Shown: positions 53,157 to 62,347 of the stretch, piece after piece
How the letters are laid out: every line of letters starts with the position of its first letter
How positions within the stretch are numbered: the first letter of the stretch is position 1
Assembly: GCA_028280305.1 (NCBI GenBank)
Contig: JANQMC010000002.1
Span: forward strand, 1 to 64,000
Origin: Pelagibius sp.
Lineage (GTDB): Bacteria > Pseudomonadota > Alphaproteobacteria > Kiloniellales > Kiloniellaceae
Direction of reading: 5' to 3'
DNA length: 64,000 bases
The notes under the pieces: model-generated
What the model was told of the DNA's origin: nothing
Databases searched by the model: none
The model's input: the letters and a program-made list of their open reading frames with translations, nothing else
Made by a program: the position numbers and the translations under genes

Positions 53157-55073
53157 TTACGCATCCATCCAAGCATTGAACATCAAAACACTCCACAACG
53201 AGTACTGCCAGTTACGCTTTCCGGAAAGGTGCTCTCTCCAGCGGGTACGGATCGGCGTCGGATCGAGAAAGCCTTGCCGCCTGAGGCGAGACTCGCTGAG
53301 CAGGTCATCCGCCCAATCTCGCAGAGGACCGCGCAGCCAGGAATCTATGGGAACGCCAAAGCCCATTTTCGGCCGCTCGATCAGTGTGCGCGGCACATAG
53401 CGATCGAGCACTTGCCGCAATATCCACTTGCCCTCGCGGTCGCGGATCTTAAGGTTTTGCGGAAGCGACCAGGCAAACTCAACCACTCGGTGATCGAGCA
53501 GCGGCACGCGTGCCTCAAGCGACACTGCCATGGAGGCGCGGTCAACCTTGGTAAGGATGTCGTCGGGTAGATAGGTGAGCGTGTCGGCGAACTGCATGCG
53601 CGCGCCGAAGCCGGACAAGTCGCCTGCCACCTCGTTCCAGATGGCATCAACTGTTTCCTGCCCGCCGAGGACAAGCGCGCCGGGCTCCGGCCAATTGCTA
53701 ACCAAGGCGCAGTAAGCTTGTTGCGGGCTCTTGCCCAAGATACTGGCAATCTTATGCAGCTTCTCACCGAGCATTGGAATGGCGCCAATCTTCGGCAGAG
53801 GCCCCATAACACGCGACAATCGGTTCGGCGGCACTGCCGAAATCATCGCGGCGGCGCCGCGGGCCAGCGCATCGGGCACCAGCGCCGTGCGTGATAGAAC
53901 GTCGGGGGCCTGAAGATAGCGATTGTAACCGCCGAACACCTCATCTCCCCCGTCGCCGGACAGGGCCACAGTGACATGCTCACGCGTCATACGAGAGACA
54001 AGAAAGGTCGGAATCTGAGAGGCGTCAGCAAAGGGTTCATCATAGAGGGCCGGAAGCTTCGGAATGATAGCGCGGGCCTCTTCCGACGTAACGTAAAGCT
54101 CGGTGTGCTTGGTGCCGAGGTGGCTTGCCACCGCCTTGGCATGAACCGCTTCATTGTAAGAGTCCTCGGCAAATCCGATGGAAAAGCTTCGCACCGGACG
54201 CGATGAGTTTGCCTGCATCAACGCGGTAACCGTTGACGAGTCCACGCCGCCGGACAAGAAAGCGCCGAGCGGAACATCAGCGATCATGCGTTTTCCGACC
54301 GCATCGCCGATCAGGGCCTCGAGCGCCGAGATCGCTTCGTCTTCGCTGCCCACAAATGGAGCCGAGACGCCTTTCTCCCGCGCTTCGGCAAGCGACCACC
54401 ATGCCTCGATCTGGGGCTCTGCGTCCTGGCGAACCGTAAGCAGGTGCCCGGGACGCAGCTTGTGGACGCCGCGATAGATGCTCTGCGGCGCCGGCACGTA
54501 ATTGAAGCGCAGAAAGCTGCTGAGCGCATCGCGGTCGATCTCGCCGGAAAAATCGGGATGGCGCTTTAAGGCTGAAAGCTCGGAAGCAAAAAGAAAGGCC
54601 TTGCCGAAGCGTCCCCAATAGAGGGGCTTGATGCCGAGCCGGTCGCGCACCAGGGTCAATTCGCGCAACTCGCGGTCCCAAAGAGCGAACGCAAACATGC
54701 CGATGAGGCGCTCGAGCGTTGGCCTCAGACGATGACGAGCGATGGTCTCGACAAGAACTTCGGTGTCGGAGGTGCCGCGAAAGGCGATGCCCGCCGCCTC
54801 GCACTCCCGGCGCAATTCCGGGGCATTGTAGATCTCCCCATTATAGGTCAACACATAGCGACCGTTGGCGGAGAGCATCGGTTGGCGCCCGGCTGCCGAG
54901 AGATCAATAATCGACAGGCGGCGATGTCCAAAGCCGATGCCGACCTCTCCGTCTGCCCAGCTGCCGCCGTCATCCGGCCCCCGATGAAGCAGGCAGTCGG
55001 CCATGCGCCTCGCCAGCACCTCAAGGTCCGGGTTCGGTCCTACGGCCCCGAGAAATCCGGCTATGCCACACAT
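53157..55073 (-). CDS. asnB: Asparagine synthetase B-type amidotransferase (copy 1)
   Basis: A 638-residue glutamine-dependent amidotransferase. The N-terminal glutaminase begins MCGIAGF, with the nucleophile Cys2 exposed only when ATG 55073 is used rather than the TTG two codons earlier. Family segments are HRRLSIIDLS, NGEIYN and SDTEVLVET. The synthetase domain has the pyrophosphate loop SGGVDSS at about 265-271. In polysaccharide clusters such enzymes often amidate a uronic acid rather than make free asparagine; here glycosyltransferase and sugar-epimerase genes surround it. A second, diverged copy lies at the right edge. Confidence 0.85.
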   Translation of the reverse strand: MCGIAGFLGAVGPNPDLEVLARRMADCLLHRGPDDGGSWADGEVGIGFGHRRLSIIDLSAAGRQPMLSANGRYVLTYNGEIYNAPELRRECEAAGIAFRGTSDTEVLVETIARHRLRPTLERLIGMFAFALWDRELRELTLVRDRLGIKPLYWGRFGKAFLFASELSALKRHPDFSGEIDRDALSSFLRFNYVPAPQSIYRGVHKLRPGHLLTVRQDAEPQIEAWWSLAEAREKGVSAPFVGSEDEAISALEALIGDAVGKRMIADVPLGAFLSGGVDSSTVTALMQANSSRPVRSFSIGFAEDSYNEAVHAKAVASHLGTKHTELYVTSEEARAIIPKLPALYDEPFADASQIPTFLVSRMTREHVTVALSGDGGDEVFGGYNRYLQAPDVLSRTALVPDALARGAAAMISAVPPNRLSRVMGPLPKIGAIPMLGEKLHKIASILGKSPQQAYCALVSNWPEPGALVLGGQETVDAIWNEVAGDLSGFGARMQFADTLTYLPDDILTKVDRASMAVSLEARVPLLDHRVVEFAWSLPQNLKIRDREGKWILRQVLDRYVPRTLIERPKMGFGVPIDSWLRGPLRDWADDLLSESRLRRQGFLDPTPIRTRWREHLSGKRNWQYSLWSVLMFNAWMDA

Positions 55074-55134
55074 CGCCAAGTGCTTGTCATCACGAAGCCA
55101 TCAAAGGAGTTGAGACGGTGGGTATCGTTTGTAC

Positions 55135-56220
55135 CTACGGCACGGACGCGCCGGCTTGACGGCTTGGGCTCCATGCACCCACCGACAAGATATCGGAGAC
55201 GATCAGATCGGCGGCGTTACCGCGACCATACTCGTCGATGGGCTGGCGCGGTTGTCGATAATCGGGCACCAACCACAGCCGGTTCCAGCCGGCTTCCACC
55301 GTCTCGACCCACTCGGTTTCGCCACGCAGGGTGACGCAGGGTTTGTTGTGAAAATAGGCTTCTTTCTGCACGCCGCCGGAATCAGTATGCACCTCAACGC
55401 AGCCGTCGAGCAGCGCACTCATACCAAGATAGCCTACGGGCGCAATGACCTTGAGAGCGCCGAGAGAAATGCCGAAGCGGTAGGCTGCCTGTGCGGTACG
55501 GGGGTGCAGTGGCAGTACGACCGGGCGTTCCGCCGCCACCTTTTCCAGATGGACGATCACCGCGCGCAGGCTGGCCGCGTCGCCAGTGTTTTCGGCACGG
55601 TGAACGCTAGCCAGTGAATAGCCACCGGGTTCAAGTCCGAGTCGGGCTAGAATGTCCGAGCCAGAGTGCACCCGCGCGCGAGCGTCGAGCGCCGCGTCAT
55701 ACATGACATCACCGACATGAAGCACCCCCTCACGAATGCCCTCTTCGGCAAGGTTCTTTACCGCCGCGTTGGTCGGACAATAGAGCCGGGCGCTGAGATG
55801 ATCTGTCAGAACACGGTTGACCTCTTCTGGCATGCGGCGATTGAAGGAACGCAGCCCCGCTTCGACATGAGCGACCGGGATGTGCAACTTGGCAGCAGCC
55901 AGCGCCCCGGCCAGAGTCGAGTTGGTATCGCCGTAGACCAGCACCCAGTCGGGCTCCTCTTCAATCAGGATCGTCTCGATGCCACCAAGCATGCGCCCTG
56001 TCATCTCGCCGTGATTGCCTCCGGCAATGCCGAGGTGATGGTCCGGAGCCGGAATGCCCAGTTCCTCGAAGAAGATGTCGGACATGTTGGCATCGAAGTG
56101 CTGCCCGGTATGCACCATGACCTCGGAAACGCCTTCCTGGTGCGCGATGGCCCGGCTTACGGCCCCCGCCTTGACGAACTGCGGGCGGGCCCCAATGACG
56201 GTGACGAGTTTGAGTATCAT
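55135..56220 (-). CDS. wecB: UDP-N-acetylglucosamine 2-epimerase (non-hydrolysing)
   Basis: A 361-residue epimerase. Motifs are VIGARPQFVKAGAVSRAI at the N-terminus, VHTGQHFDANMSDIFF, VLVYGDTNSTLAG, HVEAGLRSFNRRMPEE and the C-terminal HTDSGGVQKEAYF. It interconverts UDP-GlcNAc and UDP-ManNAc, giving ManNAc units for the surface polysaccharide. No UDP-ManNAc dehydrogenase is visible in the window. Its start overlaps the preceding glycosyltransferase stop by four bases (ATGA). A broken second copy of its 5' end lies 2.7 kb upstream. Confidence 0.9.
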   Translation of the reverse strand: MILKLVTVIGARPQFVKAGAVSRAIAHQEGVSEVMVHTGQHFDANMSDIFFEELGIPAPDHHLGIAGGNHGEMTGRMLGGIETILIEEEPDWVLVYGDTNSTLAGALAAAKLHIPVAHVEAGLRSFNRRMPEEVNRVLTDHLSARLYCPTNAAVKNLAEEGIREGVLHVGDVMYDAALDARARVHSGSDILARLGLEPGGYSLASVHRAENTGDAASLRAVIVHLEKVAAERPVVLPLHPRTAQAAYRFGISLGALKVIAPVGYLGMSALLDGCVEVHTDSGGVQKEAYFHNKPCVTLRGETEWVETVEAGWNRLWLVPDYRQPRQPIDEYGRGNAADLIVSDILSVGAWSPSRQAGASVP

Positions 56221-57341
56221 CTTGCGTCCTGCCCATTTTGGTTCCAGCCGGTGGCCAGCAGCACCTCATGCGTTTGGCCTGCGCGGGCATCCCAGGAATG
56301 GGCGCCGACAACGGCATCGTGACCGCGTTCACCCTTCGCCCGGGCGGTCTCGGGATCGGCGGACAGGCTGGCCACCGCCTGGGCCAGGCTGGCGGGATCT
56401 TCAGGCGGGATCACCAGCCCACAGTCATAATGGCGAACCATGTCGGCTTGACCAGAAAAGTCGGTGACCACCGCTGGAATCCCACAGGCCAGGGTCTCGA
56501 ACAGCTTCAGCGGAAACAGGCCAGTATGCGACCGTCCGCCGGGATCGGAAATTGGCACCAGACCGCACAAGGCGCCCCCGACCCAGCCGGGGATTTCCTC
56601 GTAGGGCTGGTACCCTGCAAAAACAATGCTTGGATTCCGGACCGCCGCTTCCCGAACCCGCTCGCTTTCCTGGCCGTCGCCGATGATGACCAGGACGACC
56701 CCTACTGGCCACTCGGAGTGGCCGATCGCTGCCAGCATGGTTTCGATGCCGTGCCACCGAGTCAGTCCGCCGAAGAAAACGGCATACCGGGCCTTCGGTG
56801 CCCGGGCGGGGCGGGGGACACCCGGGCGGAACAGGATCGTATTGGCGCCATTGGGGATCACGGTAATCCGCTTGTGTCCGGCCTCGCGACGCAGCCACTC
56901 GGCCAGACCCGAAGTAACCGGCAACAGGTGGTCGGCCCAGCGGTATTGCTGACGCTGGAGCGCCTCCAGCGGCTTGCGGAAAGGCATTAACCAGGGATAG
57001 GAGATGAAGATGTCCTCATAAGGGCCGTTGACTTCCTGCACGAGCGGCACCCGGAAAAGAAAAGCCAAAAACGCCGTCGGAAAAGCCATGAAGTGGGCCC
57101 GGACATAAATCGCCGTACCCCGCCGCCGGCGCGCCCACATGCGCAACTGCACCAACGCGTATTCAAAAAGACGCCGGGCGGTTCCGGGTTTGACCGCCCG
57201 GTCGGTGTACGATGGCCGAAAAAGCAGGACGGACCAGCCTCGATGTTGCAGTCCCGCAATGATCTCCGTCACGTGCACGTGGGAAGCTTGACCGACGCGC
57301 GGCGCCTCCAAGGTCAGATAGGCGACCCGCCGTTCAGTCAT
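56217..57341 (-). CDS. Glycosyltransferase family 4 protein (A)
   Basis: A 374-residue GT-B fold glycosyltransferase. The N-terminal acceptor half begins RRVAYLTLEAPRVGQASHVHV. The donor half carries ITVIPNGANT, the FFGGLTRWHG loop and the family motif PLKLFETLACGIPAVVTDF, whose glutamate binds the nucleotide sugar. It transfers a sugar onto a growing polysaccharide; donor and linkage are unknown. The start at 57341 overlaps the preceding gene by eight bases; an ATG six codons earlier (57359) is also possible. Confidence 0.85.
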   Translation of the reverse strand: MTERRVAYLTLEAPRVGQASHVHVTEIIAGLQHRGWSVLLFRPSYTDRAVKPGTARRLFEYALVQLRMWARRRRGTAIYVRAHFMAFPTAFLAFLFRVPLVQEVNGPYEDIFISYPWLMPFRKPLEALQRQQYRWADHLLPVTSGLAEWLRREAGHKRITVIPNGANTILFRPGVPRPARAPKARYAVFFGGLTRWHGIETMLAAIGHSEWPVGVVLVIIGDGQESERVREAAVRNPSIVFAGYQPYEEIPGWVGGALCGLVPISDPGGRSHTGLFPLKLFETLACGIPAVVTDFSGQADMVRHYDCGLVIPPEDPASLAQAVASLSADPETARAKGERGHDAVVGAHSWDARAGQTHEVLLATGWNQNGQDAR

Positions 57342-58671
57342 GATTAGCCACGCGTTCACACGCCCCCATCAGTTTCTGAGATTCGCAATCCCAGTTCAAT
57401 ATCCGGGCCGCTGCGAGCGCGTTTTTCTTATGACAGTCGATGGCATGCGGAGTCAGGCTGTTAATAGCCTCAGCGATGACCCGGGGAGCGAAGCCGTCGA
57501 CCAGCACGCCGAGGTCATGCTGTCGCATCAGCCGGGTCATTTCGGGCAGGTCCGACACACAGAGCGCCAGCCCGGCCATGGTGTATTCGAAGAATTTATT
57601 CGGTAGTACGTACTCGTTCTGCGGTGATTCCTTGCCGAAGACAAAGAGACCGACATCGAAGGCTGAGGCTTCCTCGACCAGTGCTGTCATGGGAACCGGT
57701 GAGGCAAGGGCAATACGGTCTTCCAGGTCCAGGGCGCGGATACGGCTTTGCAGCCTGGCGAGATAGCCGGCATCGCCGGGCCCGCGGATGGTCAGGGTGA
57801 ACTGGGGCTGCCACAAGGGTACGCTGTCTATGATTTGCTCCAGCTTGCGTGTCGGGCCGACAGCGCCGTGATAGAGAACGCGGACAGTGTGGCCGGTAGC
57901 ACGGAAAGGGATTTCCCGGTAGTGGGGCATGCTGCGGATGACCAGGGGCCTGTCGATGCCATAGAGGGCATGCAGTTCCTCGGCGATTCCATCTGAGACG
58001 GCGGTGACTAGTGCCGCTTTGCCGATGAAGCTCTTTTCGGCGGCCCGCACCATAGGCCGGAAGAACAGGCGCCAGCGGCGGCTGTTTTCCTGCTGCCGGG
58101 TGGCGAACTCGTGGCTGTCGTAGACCACCTTACCGCCCCATTCTTTGGCTAGACGGGCCGCGATGGGCAGCATGTCCCAGTCATTCGCCAACCAGATATC
58201 GGCACGAAGACTGGCGGCCCGACGATAGATGCTCCGCAGTCCCGGCAGAGACCAGACGGCCCAGTTTGCCAGCACCGGGCAGAGGTTGGCGGACAGGAAA
58301 ATCGGCAGCAGCCGCGTTCGGCGCAACACCCGATAAATACCTCCTCGATTCACAGGTGGCGGATCTTCGGCTTCGGAGGTCATCCAGACCGGACGGTCCG
58401 ACCTGCCGCCGCCCAGCCCGAAGGCGCGTACCCGCCATCCTGCCGCATGGAATGCGCTGCCCTGGCGGCGGACACGTGGGTCGTCGGCGATGGCAGAGCG
58501 CGACAGCAGGCAGACGGCCTTCGTGGAGCTTCTGTCAGAAGTCTTGCCACCATATCCGTCGTTTTCGTCATGAGCCGATATTGAATTGCCGGCCCCAGAT
58601 GGCCAAGTTGACGGCCCGCCAGGTTGCCGTATTGAGGTTCTCGTTTTGCTGTTCAATTGTTGCTCAACCAA
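57334..58671 (-). CDS. Glycosyltransferase family 4-like protein (B)
   Basis: A glycosyltransferase of up to 445 residues with a GT-B fold. The conserved N-terminal segment VCLLSRSAIADDPRVRRQG starts near residue 53, WLANDWDMLPIAARLAKEWGGKVVYDSHEFA follows, and the donor half has VLYHGAVGPTRKLEQ and NKFFEYTMAGLALCVSDLPEM. The first 50 codons look unconserved and there is no ATG or GTG before the homology begins, only TTG at 58671 and 58656. The start is therefore uncertain and part of the leader may be non-coding. Overlaps glycosyltransferase A by eight bases. Confidence 0.75.
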   Translation of the reverse strand: MVEQQLNSKTRTSIRQPGGPSTWPSGAGNSISAHDENDGYGGKTSDRSSTKAVCLLSRSAIADDPRVRRQGSAFHAAGWRVRAFGLGGGRSDRPVWMTSEAEDPPPVNRGGIYRVLRRTRLLPIFLSANLCPVLANWAVWSLPGLRSIYRRAASLRADIWLANDWDMLPIAARLAKEWGGKVVYDSHEFATRQQENSRRWRLFFRPMVRAAEKSFIGKAALVTAVSDGIAEELHALYGIDRPLVIRSMPHYREIPFRATGHTVRVLYHGAVGPTRKLEQIIDSVPLWQPQFTLTIRGPGDAGYLARLQSRIRALDLEDRIALASPVPMTALVEEASAFDVGLFVFGKESPQNEYVLPNKFFEYTMAGLALCVSDLPEMTRLMRQHDLGVLVDGFAPRVIAEAINSLTPHAIDCHKKNALAAARILNWDCESQKLMGACERVANHD

Positions 58672-58819
58672 TCGGCAAGATGCTGCGGGGTTGGGCAGAG
58701 TCGGAAAACGGATGAGCGTCTGTTCGATGCTGCCCTGATCCTTGATTGCAGCTTATCGGAGGTGTCAGGCCTGAGAACTGTGTAAGGAACATAGACGTGC
58801 CAGTGAACATCTCCGCCGA

Positions 58820-58918
58820 TCATATCTGAAAGACCAGAAGATAGATAGCGCTGTAAAGCGTCAGAAAAAGCATCGGTCCGAGCACCAGCCAAGCCAGCCC
58901 AAAAGCAGGACCGGCACG
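58820..58918 (-). pseudogene. Fragment of an ABC-2 polysaccharide exporter permease
   Basis: Read in the frame ending at stop 58820-58822, about 32 codons give a hydrophobic stretch, AFGLAWLVLGPMLFLTLYSAI, resembling the first membrane helix of Wzm/KpsM-type permeases (normally preceded by a RYxGSVLG-like segment). It is joined directly to the 2-epimerase fragment in another frame. The rest of the gene, and its ATPase partner, are absent from the window. Recognition is by pattern only. Confidence 0.4.
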
Positions 58919-58991
58919 CAATGGCCCGGCTGACGCTTGCCGCCCTGATGAACTGCGGGCAGGCACCAATGACGGTAACAAGCTTGACCAT
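58914..58991 (-). pseudogene. 5' fragment of a second UDP-GlcNAc 2-epimerase gene
   Basis: Twenty-six codons starting at ATG 58991, with AGGAG upstream, read VKLVTVIGACPQFIRAASVSRAIA. The intact wecB reads LKLVTVIGARPQFVKAGAVSRAIA. The conserved arginine of GARPQF is cysteine here, and homology stops at about 58914 where the sequence joins a permease-like fragment. The open frame continues to 58653 but with no family similarity. Confidence 0.75.
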
Positions 58992-59006
58992 TATGGAAGG
59001 CGTCTC

Positions 59007-60059
59007 CTAGAGCGCTGCCATGAAACGGTCGTGCTGACCAATGCAGCGCTCGATCATATCGCGATTCTCGCGGGTCCAGGCCACGGTGCGGGCAATGCCC
59101 TCGCGTATCGGGACTTCGGCCGAAAAGCCCATCTTGTCTCGTGATTTCTCGACAGAACCGAAGCGCCTGCCCGAGCGGTCCCAATCGCGCGCCGGGCGCA
59201 GATCCACCGGCGTGGTATTGCCGGTTTCCGCATTGATGACTTCGGCCAGCTCCCGGATCGTCGTTTCGACCCCTGAGGCCAAGTTATAGACCTCACCCGG
59301 CTCACCACGCGACGCCGCGCACATCAGGCCCCGCGCCATATCTTCGACGAAGATGAAATCGCGGCTGGCATTGCCGCCATTGTCCAGGGGCAAGGCTTCC
59401 TGATTGAGAGCCTTCCAGATAAAGGTCGGGGTGACGTTGCGCCAGACGGTGTGCGGGGTGCCGCGCCAGCGCCCAGCACCGAGCACCTCGCGCGGTCCGT
59501 AGACATTCTGGAAGCGTGCTTTGACCAGCGGCAGATCGTGGTGCATCCAGTAGAAATTGCCGTAAAGCTCGCCGATCAGCTTGGAGATCGAATAGGGGCT
59601 GTCGTGATAGAGCGAGACTGGCGCGTCCTCGTTGGTTGCCTGCGCAGTGTCGTAGGTTTTCTCGGCCACGGCGCAGCCAGCGGCAGCGTAGACCACCTTC
59701 TTCAGTCCCTTGATTTCCTTGAGCCGTTCAAACAGCTTGAGGCTGGTCAGCGTGTTGTTCTCGTGATCGGCCAGTGGGTCAGCAATCGACGACTGGTTGC
59801 CGTGATAGCAGGACAGGTGGAAGACGAAATCGAGGTTCTTGGGCAGAGAGCTCAGGATGCGGTCATCGGTGATCGGGCCGAAGCGGAAGTCGACTCGCGA
59901 ATCGTCCGGTACGTTCGCAATGTCCGATGACAAAAGGTTGTCGACGATGATGATCCGTGCCGGATCCTGCTGCAGTAGCTTTAGGACAAGGTTGGAGCCG
60001 ACAAAGCCGGCGCCGCCGACGACAAGGATTGTCGCCTTGTTGAAACTCAGTTCATGCAT
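59007..60059 (-). CDS. NAD-dependent epimerase/dehydratase (A)
   Basis: A 350-residue extended short-chain dehydrogenase. The NAD motif is ILVVGGAGFVGSNLVLKLL near the N-terminus and the catalytic Tyr-x3-Lys is in DSPYSISKLIGE. Segments such as FQNVYGPREV and SRDFIFVEDMARGLM match UDP-glucose 4-epimerase-like and UDP-glucuronate-processing enzymes. The substrate is a nucleotide sugar, not identifiable further. The start at ATG 60059 has AGAGG upstream. It is less similar to the two following epimerases than they are to each other. Confidence 0.85.
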   Translation of the reverse strand: MHELSFNKATILVVGGAGFVGSNLVLKLLQQDPARIIIVDNLLSSDIANVPDDSRVDFRFGPITDDRILSSLPKNLDFVFHLSCYHGNQSSIADPLADHENNTLTSLKLFERLKEIKGLKKVVYAAAGCAVAEKTYDTAQATNEDAPVSLYHDSPYSISKLIGELYGNFYWMHHDLPLVKARFQNVYGPREVLGAGRWRGTPHTVWRNVTPTFIWKALNQEALPLDNGGNASRDFIFVEDMARGLMCAASRGEPGEVYNLASGVETTIRELAEVINAETGNTTPVDLRPARDWDRSGRRFGSVEKSRDKMGFSAEVPIREGIARTVAWTRENRDMIERCIGQHDRFMAAL

Positions 60060-60074
60060 GTGCCAGGAACCTCT

Positions 60075-61016
60075 TTAATCCTTCTTGGGCGCAGCGAGGT
60101 GGCTGAAGATGTCGGTAACGCCATGGGCGTTGTACCAGGCCAGCATGCGACGGATCGTCTCCTCAAAGCCGTACCGGGCCTTCCAGTCGAAGGCGGCTTC
60201 GGTCGTCGAGGGGTCCAGCACAACCGCCGGCACGTCGTCATCCCCCGGCGGCACGACCGGCACTGGCTCGGAAAGGGTGACACCCAGGTGGTCAACCACC
60301 ACGTCGAAGATGTCCTTGATCGTATGGCCTTCACCGGTTGAGACGTTGAAGACGCCGGTCGGGGCATCGTCGGTCATCGCCTTGTCCATCAGGGCAAAGA
60401 AGTCATCCATATCCAGGAAGTCGCGCACTGTGTCCGAGCAGAAGCACTTCTTCCCAGCCTTCAGCCGCTTGTAGAAAGTGGGGATCGGTCCGATCGCCAG
60501 GCGCGGCCCAGTGACGTTGGCCAGCCGCAGGGAAACCACTGGCAGATCTGCGGCGGCCATCAGCAGATATTGCTCGCCGGCTGTCTTAGAAATGCCGTAA
60601 CTGGTGAAGGGTCGTGCCGGATGTTCGATTGGAATCGGCACCTGCGATGGGCGACCATAGCACAGGGCCGTTTGGAAGTTGATGAAGCGTCGCACCTCAT
60701 GTCGCTTTGCCGCCTCCACCATGTGGATGCTGCCAGTGACGTTTGTCGCTGCATCTTCCTGCCAGTCGGCTGGGTCTTTGTAGGCGGCTGCGCTGTGGAT
60801 GACATGGCTCGGTCGAAACCAGTTGAAGCAGTCGTCCACCAGGGCTTTGTCGACAATGCTACCCTCGACCACGGTCAGGCCGGCAACGGGGGGCAGAACC
60901 TCGCGCTTCCCGGTCGCGAAGTTGTCCAGCACCAGAATCTCGTGGCCCTTGAGTATCAGCCGCTCCACCAAGTTCGAGCCCAGGCAGCCGGCGCCGCCGG
61001 AAATCAGGATGCGCAC
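60075..61016 (-). CDS. NAD-dependent epimerase/dehydratase (B), tandem paralog
   Basis: A 313-residue extended short-chain dehydrogenase. NAD motif ILISGGAGCLGSNLVERL, catalytic Tyr-x3-Lys in SYGISKTAGEQYL, and VRDFLDMDDFF in the substrate half. The start is GTG at 61016 preceded by AAGGA. Closely similar in layout to the next gene upstream: both share VDNFxTG, VEGSIxDKALVD, AAxYKDPxDW, FQTALxYG, ISKT and KKCF. It acts on a nucleotide sugar for the polysaccharide; the exact reaction is unknown. Confidence 0.85.
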   Translation of the reverse strand: MRILISGGAGCLGSNLVERLILKGHEILVLDNFATGKREVLPPVAGLTVVEGSIVDKALVDDCFNWFRPSHVIHSAAAYKDPADWQEDAATNVTGSIHMVEAAKRHEVRRFINFQTALCYGRPSQVPIPIEHPARPFTSYGISKTAGEQYLLMAAADLPVVSLRLANVTGPRLAIGPIPTFYKRLKAGKKCFCSDTVRDFLDMDDFFALMDKAMTDDAPTGVFNVSTGEGHTIKDIFDVVVDHLGVTLSEPVPVVPPGDDDVPAVVLDPSTTEAAFDWKARYGFEETIRRMLAWYNAHGVTDIFSHLAAPKKD

Positions 61017-61028
61017 AGGGGAGAGTCC

Positions 61029-61973
61029 TTACTTCTTTTCTTCGTCGAGCTTGAGATGCGTATATCCGCCGACCGCACCGAAGGTGCGATAGTAATCCAC
61101 CGCTGCCTTTACGGTGTCCTTCAGAGGTGTGAACTCGACGTCACCGAAGTCGGCAAAAGTGCGGCTGGGATCGAGCAGGATCGACGCCGCGTCGTCGGGA
61201 CCGAGTTCACGAATTTCCGGCTCAGGATAGTTGTTGATCTGCATCGCCTCGACCACTGCATCATAGAGTTCCTTGATGGCGACGTCAGAGCCGGAGGAGA
61301 AGTGATAGGCGCCATGGCCCTTACCGTCGGTCGCCTCGATCACCGTCCGAGCCAGATCCTTGACGAAGACAAAGTCGCGCCGGGCTGTGGTGACGAAGCA
61401 TTTCTTCGCCTCGGACAAACGCTGGAAGAAAATCGGCAAAGGCCCCGAGACATTACGCGGGCCGACCACGTTGGCGAGGCGGAAGGTCACATAGTCGAGC
61501 CCGGATAGCTCCAGGTAGTCCTCTGTCGTGGTCTTCGAAATGGAGTAACTGGAGTTGCCGGGATTCTTTGGATGGTCGATTGGAATGGGATTCTTTTGCG
61601 GATGCAGTCCGTAGGTCAGTGCGGTCTGAAAGTAGATAAACCGACCGACATTGCTGTCCTTTGCCGCCTGGATGAGGTTCACACCGCCGACGCCATTCGT
61701 CAGCATATCTGAGTGCCAGTCGCTCGGATCCTTGTAGGAAGCAGCGGTGTGAATCAGGACATCGGGCTTGAAACCGCCGACCAGTTTGTCGACCAGGGCC
61801 TTGTCCGCGATGGAGCCCTCCACGAAGGTCAAGCGATCATGGTCTTCCGGCAAATGGATGCGGCGGCCCGTGTCAAAGTTGTCGACCGCCAGCACCTCGT
61901 CGCCGCGCTGCAAATGAAGTTCGGCCACGTGCGAACCGACCTGGCCGCACCCGCCAGTGATGAGAACTTTCAC
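61029..61973 (-). CDS. NAD-dependent epimerase/dehydratase (C), tandem paralog
   Basis: A 314-residue extended short-chain dehydrogenase, the duplicate partner of gene B. NAD motif VLITGGCGQVGSHVAELHL, Tyr-x3-Lys in SYSISKTTTEDYL, then RLANVVGPRNVSGPLP. The start is GTG at 61973 after AAGGAG; an open 44-codon extension upstream is rejected because it lacks family similarity and a ribosome site. Twelve bases separate it from gene B. Paired enzymes of this kind could act as a heteromer or on successive sugars; not decidable here. Confidence 0.85.
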   Translation of the reverse strand: MKVLITGGCGQVGSHVAELHLQRGDEVLAVDNFDTGRRIHLPEDHDRLTFVEGSIADKALVDKLVGGFKPDVLIHTAASYKDPSDWHSDMLTNGVGGVNLIQAAKDSNVGRFIYFQTALTYGLHPQKNPIPIDHPKNPGNSSYSISKTTTEDYLELSGLDYVTFRLANVVGPRNVSGPLPIFFQRLSEAKKCFVTTARRDFVFVKDLARTVIEATDGKGHGAYHFSSGSDVAIKELYDAVVEAMQINNYPEPEIRELGPDDAASILLDPSRTFADFGDVEFTPLKDTVKAAVDYYRTFGAVGGYTHLKLDEEKK

Positions 61974-62347
61974 GTAAACACACTCCTTGTTACAAAAGCC
62001 GATTGCCGGGCGCGAAGGGGGGCGGGAAAGCGGCTTCAGCGTAGGTTGCACAGCTGCCATACCTCCCCGGAGGCTATCCCTTAACATCAAGTCACGAATA
62101 TGCAAGCTGGTTTAGAGCGCATATTCAGCTCGATCACCGACGCACCAGATGCCGCAACTTCCGAGGGGCAGTCTCCTGATCCGCCAATCGGTCACACGCA
62201 ACACACCGACGGCCGTTTGATTGGTAGGGGGCCCTTATTGCCAGTAGCGAAGAGGACTATCAACGGCCACCATCCCGCCGCTGTTTGTCGGCGCTCTCCC
62301 CGTTGTCGCCGGGCTCAACCGGCTGCCGCCTCAGTATACAATGGTAT

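Noticed and set aside
62106-62347. A small gene between the epimerase leader and asnB copy 2
   Set aside because: Only a proline- and serine-rich open frame without ribosome site or similarity is present.
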